This document shows positions 60,887-64,000 of a stretch of 64,000 nucleotides of DNA, in pieces; position 1 is the stretch's first letter, and each line of letters opens with the position of its first letter. Made by a program: the position numbers and the translations under genes. The stretch is from assembly GCA_963662525.1 (NCBI GenBank), contig OY759717.1, positions 1,426,001-1,490,000 on the forward strand, given 5' to 3'. Source of the stretch: CAZSDU01 sp963662525 (GTDB lineage: Bacteria; Bacteroidota; Bacteroidia; Bacteroidales; FEN-979). The notes beneath the pieces were generated by a model that worked only from the letters and a program-made list of their open reading frames with translations, was not told where the DNA came from and did no database searches.

Positions 60887-61568
60887 TTGCATTGTGATAG
60901 ACGATACCCCCCTGGCTGTTGAAAAGCTGGAGGGGTTTATCAGTCAGGTTCCACACCTGAACCTGTTGAAGTCGTTCAATAACGGAATTGAGGCCATTTC
61001 ATTTATGAAATCCAACCCTGTCGGCCTGGTTTTTCTGGATATCCAGATGGAACAATTTTCAGGTTTGCAGTTTCTTGAATCGCTGCAGAATCCGCCCCAA
61101 ATTATCATCGTGTCGGCCTACAGTCAATATGCCGTAAGCGGCTTTGACCATTCAGTTTCCGACTATTTATTAAAACCCTATTCATTTGAGCGTTTCCTGA
61201 AAGCCGTTGATAAAGTTCAATCTGATCAGGGTGCTGTACCTCAAAAAGAGTACATGTTTGTGAAGACAGAATACCGGATGGAAAGGGTCAGTTTTTCCGA
61301 CATTTTATACATCGAGGGGCAGGGAGCCTACCTGAGGATCGTGACACAAAAGTCAAGAATAATGACTTTGCAAAGTTTTCAGAACACGGAAAATATGCTG
61401 CCACCATCCAATTTCCTGCGCATTCATAAGTCGTTCATTGTGGCAATGAATAAAATAGAGAGCATTGAGAGGAACAGGATCAGGATCGGAGACCAGCGCA
61501 TCCCGGTTGGTTTGAGTTACCGCGAGCATTTTATGAAAAGATTAAACATCAACAGTGCTGACCGTTAG
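60876..61568 (+). CDS. LytTR-family response regulator
   Basis: This encodes 230 residues. The receiver domain (about 1-118) has Asp55 in VFLDIQM and Lys in LLKPYSFERF. The LytTR DNA-binding domain (about 130-228) has VSFSDILYIEGQGAYLRIV and FLRIHKSFIVAMNKIESIERNRI. It is activated by the overlapping kinase and binds direct-repeat sites, often upstream of genes for exported proteins. Its target may lie among the many secreted-enzyme genes in this window, but no site could be identified by eye. Confidence 0.92.
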   Translation: MSINCIVIDDTPLAVEKLEGFISQVPHLNLLKSFNNGIEAISFMKSNPVGLVFLDIQMEQFSGLQFLESLQNPPQIIIVSAYSQYAVSGFDHSVSDYLLKPYSFERFLKAVDKVQSDQGAVPQKEYMFVKTEYRMERVSFSDILYIEGQGAYLRIVTQKSRIMTLQSFQNTENMLPPSNFLRIHKSFIVAMNKIESIERNRIRIGDQRIPVGLSYREHFMKRLNINSADR

Positions 61569-61580
61569 GCGTATTAACAA

Positions 61581-61763
61581 ATGAATAAAATGAGAAATCA
61601 CCATTCAATCAGCATGATGTCAGAGAGACAAAACCTGATTAATTTCATTAAACAGACAATGCCAATGTCTGACAATACCGCACAGATTATTGCAGGCAAT
61701 TTTGAACCAATATCTTTCCTGAAACATGACTATCTGTCAAATGGCAGGTGTTGCTTCAGATAA
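61581..61763 (+). pseudogene. Crp/Fnr-family regulator remnant (N-terminal fragment)
   Basis: This short frame of 60 codons reads LINFIKQTMPMSDNTAQ and then FEPISFLKHDYLSNGR before stopping. That matches the first 45 or so residues of Bacteroidota Crp/Fnr-type regulators, which normally run to about 190 residues through a cyclic-nucleotide-binding barrel and helix-turn-helix. Neither other plus-strand frame continues the domain before the methyltransferase start 27 bp on. It is most likely the remains of a deleted regulator gene. Confidence 0.55.
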
Positions 61764-61790
61764 AAGCCTGAACATTGCAATATTATTAAT

Positions 61791-62489
61791 ATGGATACTG
61801 ATATGGTTAACAGACAGGTTAAAGAGAGAAGATTTTGGGATTGGTTTGCAGATTACTACGACTCTTTCATAGACAGAGTTTTCAGAAAAACATATAAAAC
61901 CATACTTGAAAATATAGATGCAGACCTGGACCCGGGTCACAATGTTCTTGAGATCGGAACCGGAACAGGGATTATTCCTTTTTCGATTTACACAAAAGTG
62001 TCGTCTGTCATTGCAACAGACATTTCACCCGGGATGGTTCGCATCGCAAATCTAAAATTACTGAAATCAAAAATCACAAACCTGGATTTTCAAATCCAGG
62101 ATTCATATAACCTGACATTCCCGGATAAATCATTTGACATAGTGATCGCTTCCAATCTGTTCCATCTGCTTTACGAACCGGAAAAGCCATTAAAAGAAAT
62201 TAGCAGAGTGATGAAAGACAACGGAATTTTTATTGCCCCGACGCTTTGTGTTGGTGAAAATACCAAAAGCAAAATCATCGCAACAATAATTGGCTCATTG
62301 AGTGGGTTTAAGGTAGTCAATAAATGGAGTTTTAAAGAGTTAAAAAACCTGTTGACTAAAAATGGATTTGACATTTATAAAGAATCAAGGATTGAGGGTC
62401 GATTGCTGACAGCTTATTTCGTGATGAAAAAACAACAGTGCGTTGATCGCCTGGAGAACCATTCTGATCAAGATGCTTTATCGGTTTGA
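61791..62489 (+). CDS. Class I SAM-dependent methyltransferase
   Basis: This encodes 232 residues. The SAM-binding motif I is VLEIGTGTGIIPFS, followed by an acidic strand-2 end (VIATDISPGMVRIA) and the later motif IVIASNLFHLLYEPEKPLKEI, all of the UbiE/Methyltransf_11 type. The N-terminal FWDWFADYYDSFIDRVF is typical of small-molecule or lipid methyltransferases of this group. It is cytosolic, AT-rich, and preceded by the regulator fragment. The substrate is unknown. Confidence 0.85.
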   Translation: MDTDMVNRQVKERRFWDWFADYYDSFIDRVFRKTYKTILENIDADLDPGHNVLEIGTGTGIIPFSIYTKVSSVIATDISPGMVRIANLKLLKSKITNLDFQIQDSYNLTFPDKSFDIVIASNLFHLLYEPEKPLKEISRVMKDNGIFIAPTLCVGENTKSKIIATIIGSLSGFKVVNKWSFKELKNLLTKNGFDIYKESRIEGRLLTAYFVMKKQQCVDRLENHSDQDALSV

Positions 62490-62506
62490 GTTTTTGAATA
62501 ACTTTA
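62477..62506 (+). promoter_or_regulatory. Candidate promoter of the second amidohydrolase copy
   Basis: TTTA (62477-62480) and TAACTTTA (62499-62506), each one base from the -33/-7 consensus, are 18 bp apart. The ATG follows 20 bp later. The paralogue at 46615 has no similar element upstream, so the two copies may be regulated differently. Confidence 0.3.
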
Positions 62507-62525
62507 ATACGTAAAAAAATAGACC

Positions 62526-63890
62526 ATGAATTCAACCATTTTTAATAGAATTAAATCAGGTTTTGTGATTTTATTACTCATAATACCATTTATGTCATTT
62601 TGCTATGCAAGTAACCATGATTGTTTAATTACGAATGTTAATGTTATTGATGTAAATACCGGGAAGATATTGAAAAATAAAACAATAGCCATTGACAATA
62701 ATCGAATCACTGCCATTTACGATAAGGAAATTGTTGGTTCGGATTCAACTATTGTAATTAACGGAAAAGGTAAATATCTTATCCCCGGACTTTGGGATAT
62801 GCATGCTCATTATAAATTGGGACATGTAGATATGGATCCTTTATTAATGGCCAATGGTATAACCGGAATACGAGAAATGTGGGATGATACGCCTGAGTTT
62901 GTAAAGGTTCCCCAAAAAACACAACCGGAGGGGTTGGTATCTCCAGATGTCTATCTATCAGGTGATCTGATTGATGGAAATCCACCAAATTTTTCGGGCA
63001 GTTTAGTGGTTACAACACCGGAAGAAGCTGTTGATGCCGTACAAAAGCAAATTGACAAAAAAGTTGATTTTATCAAAGTTTATAGTAACTTATCTGAAGA
63101 ATGTTTTTTGGCTATTGCTAAGGAAGCAAAGAAAATGAACACCCCATTTGCCGGTCATATACCCAATAGAGTTTCAATCTACACTGCAATTGAAGCAGGA
63201 ATGGCCAGCTCGGAACATTTATATGGGTTTCTGAATGCCTGCTCATCTGTTGACACATCAAATGAAGCACTTATCAGTACATTTTCTGGAAGTAGGTTTG
63301 ATTCTCTTTGTACTGTTCTTGCAAAGAGTAGCATGTGGATATGCCCCACATTAACAGTTCATAGGTCAATGAGTTCTTTAAACGATTCAATATTTATAAA
63401 TGACAACAGAATTGACTATATTCCTGGATTTGTTCTTGAGCTGTGGAATCAAATGATGATGCCTTATACAAAAAGCGAAATAGATAATTTTGCTAATAGT
63501 AACAGAGCAAGGTATCTTTTTGAGCTAAACTTAATAGGCAAAATGAATGAAAAAGGAGTAAAATTTATTGCAGGAACCGATTTCCCAAATCCTTATGTTT
63601 TCCCCGGATTTTCGCTGCACGATGAATTGTCGCTCATGGTTAAGGGTGGCATGCCGGCTCTTGATGCACTAAGGTCTGCAACAATCAATCCTGCAATATT
63701 TATGAAAAAAACAGCCGATTTTGGTTCTGTTGAGGTTGGGAAAATAGCGAGCTTAATCCTTTTAAACAAGAACCCTCTGGAGAATATTGAAAACACAAAA
63801 TCCATAGAAACCGTTATCATACGAGGGATAGTTTATAATAGGAAAGCATTGGATTTAATGTTAGAACAGGCAAAATCCAATGCCAAATGA
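62526..63890 (+). CDS. Secreted amidohydrolase, imidazolonepropionase/prolidase-like (copy 2)
   Basis: This encodes 454 residues, a paralogue of the gene at 46615 with one codon fewer (GCLVV versus GSLVV region). All metal-site motifs are kept: DMHAHY, DFIKVYSN, AGHIPN, SSEHLYG and GTDFPNP, so it should be active. Overall protein similarity is high, and parts of the DNA are nearly identical while others differ by about a quarter. Unlike copy 1, it is not followed by the cytoplasmic amidohydrolase gene within this window. Signal peptide residues are about 1-28 (FMSFCYA). Confidence 0.85.
   Translation: MNSTIFNRIKSGFVILLLIIPFMSFCYASNHDCLITNVNVIDVNTGKILKNKTIAIDNNRITAIYDKEIVGSDSTIVINGKGKYLIPGLWDMHAHYKLGHVDMDPLLMANGITGIREMWDDTPEFVKVPQKTQPEGLVSPDVYLSGDLIDGNPPNFSGSLVVTTPEEAVDAVQKQIDKKVDFIKVYSNLSEECFLAIAKEAKKMNTPFAGHIPNRVSIYTAIEAGMASSEHLYGFLNACSSVDTSNEALISTFSGSRFDSLCTVLAKSSMWICPTLTVHRSMSSLNDSIFINDNRIDYIPGFVLELWNQMMMPYTKSEIDNFANSNRARYLFELNLIGKMNEKGVKFIAGTDFPNPYVFPGFSLHDELSLMVKGGMPALDALRSATINPAIFMKKTADFGSVEVGKIASLILLNKNPLENIENTKSIETVIIRGIVYNRKALDLMLEQAKSNAK
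63150..63288 (+). repeat. Near-identical amidohydrolase segment A, copy 2
   Basis: Partner of 47242-47380 at a constant offset of 15908. Confidence 0.8.
63569..63706 (+). repeat. Near-identical amidohydrolase segment B, copy 2
   Basis: Partner of 47661-47798 at the same offset of 15908, with 3 mismatches in 138 bp. Confidence 0.85.
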
Positions 63891-63950
63891 ACCGCATCAT
63901 AAAGCATAAGCCAAAACCGTCATACACCTAACATGGCAATCAGCAGTAAT

Positions 63951-63987
63951 AAAAGTTGCAATATTGAGGTCAGTACCTGCAACTTTT
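63951..63987 (+). terminator. Inverted repeat, possible terminator after the second amidohydrolase
   Basis: AAAAGTTGCA (63951-63960) and TGCAACTTTT (63978-63987) form a perfect 10-bp stem around a 17-nt loop, 60 bp after the stop. The A-tract and T-tract arms resemble a bidirectional intrinsic terminator, though the GC core is weak and the loop long. Confidence 0.4.
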
Positions 63988-64000
63988 TACTGCGCAAAAA

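Noticed and set aside
1..64000. CRISPR arrays, tRNA or rRNA genes, insertion sequences, prophage or integrase genes
   Set aside because: None was found by reading both strands; the repeats that exist are parts of paralogous coding genes.

Overview
The window reads as a chromosomal segment of a member of the Bacteroidota, most likely order Bacteroidales or a relative. The grounds are C-terminal type IX secretion (T9SS) sorting domains on four proteins, a FISUMP-domain protein, an ECF sigma / FecR / STN-domain cassette, membrane-bound AraC regulators, LytS/LytTR signalling, multi-domain FtsX permeases, and many genes preceded by the Bacteroidota -7 promoter motif TAnnTTTG instead of an E. coli -10 box. 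I see no rRNA, tRNA, CRISPR array, transposase or phage gene. Coding density is high and no gene-free stretch exceeds 300 bp.

Layout. 1-12.9 kb is mixed housekeeping and accessory content: a FISUMP protein cut by the window edge, a cold-shock-domain protein coupled to a CsgG-like/TPR protein, a secreted S41 peptidase, an NhaD antiporter, a small lipoprotein, an amino-acid-type ABC importer whose receptor and permease are fused, an aldo/keto reductase, a DUF3089 lipoprotein and an NlpC/P60 hydrolase. 12.9-19.0 kb (minus strand) holds an L,D-transpeptidase and an ECF sigma / FecR cassette bracketed by two related carboxypeptidase-regulatory-domain proteins, one with an STN domain and one without.

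19.1-37.1 kb is a regulated export locus. A membrane protein, an NtrB-like kinase and an NtrC-like sigma-54 activator lie on the minus strand. Divergent to them runs an operon of one MacB/LolD-type ATPase, a TolC channel, an HlyD adaptor, four large FtsX/MacB-type permeases and an embedded beta-propeller lipoprotein. A near-consensus sigma-54 promoter sits in the divergent intergenic region, which links the two-component system to the operon.

37.1-63.9 kb is all on the plus strand. It starts with three paralogous membrane-anchored AraC regulators interleaved with three secreted PD40 (TolB-like) proteins carrying T9SS tails. A long run follows of predicted exported or peptide/amide-acting enzymes: an esterase, three amidohydrolases, two DUF4932 zinc-peptidase-like proteins, a TlpA-type thioredoxin, a matrixin-like protease, a transglutaminase-like protein, an Ntn amidase and an ATC-hydrolase-like protein, plus a LytS/LytTR pair and a methyltransferase. 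This region shows active paralogue traffic: a 440-bp near-identical module shared by two PD40 genes, patchy near-identity between two amidohydrolases, an alpha/beta-hydrolase broken by an internal deletion, and a Crp/Fnr remnant.

Functions are read from motifs by eye; no database search was run. Family names such as DUF3089, DUF4932 and ATC hydrolase are recognised from memory of their motifs and should be confirmed with profile searches.
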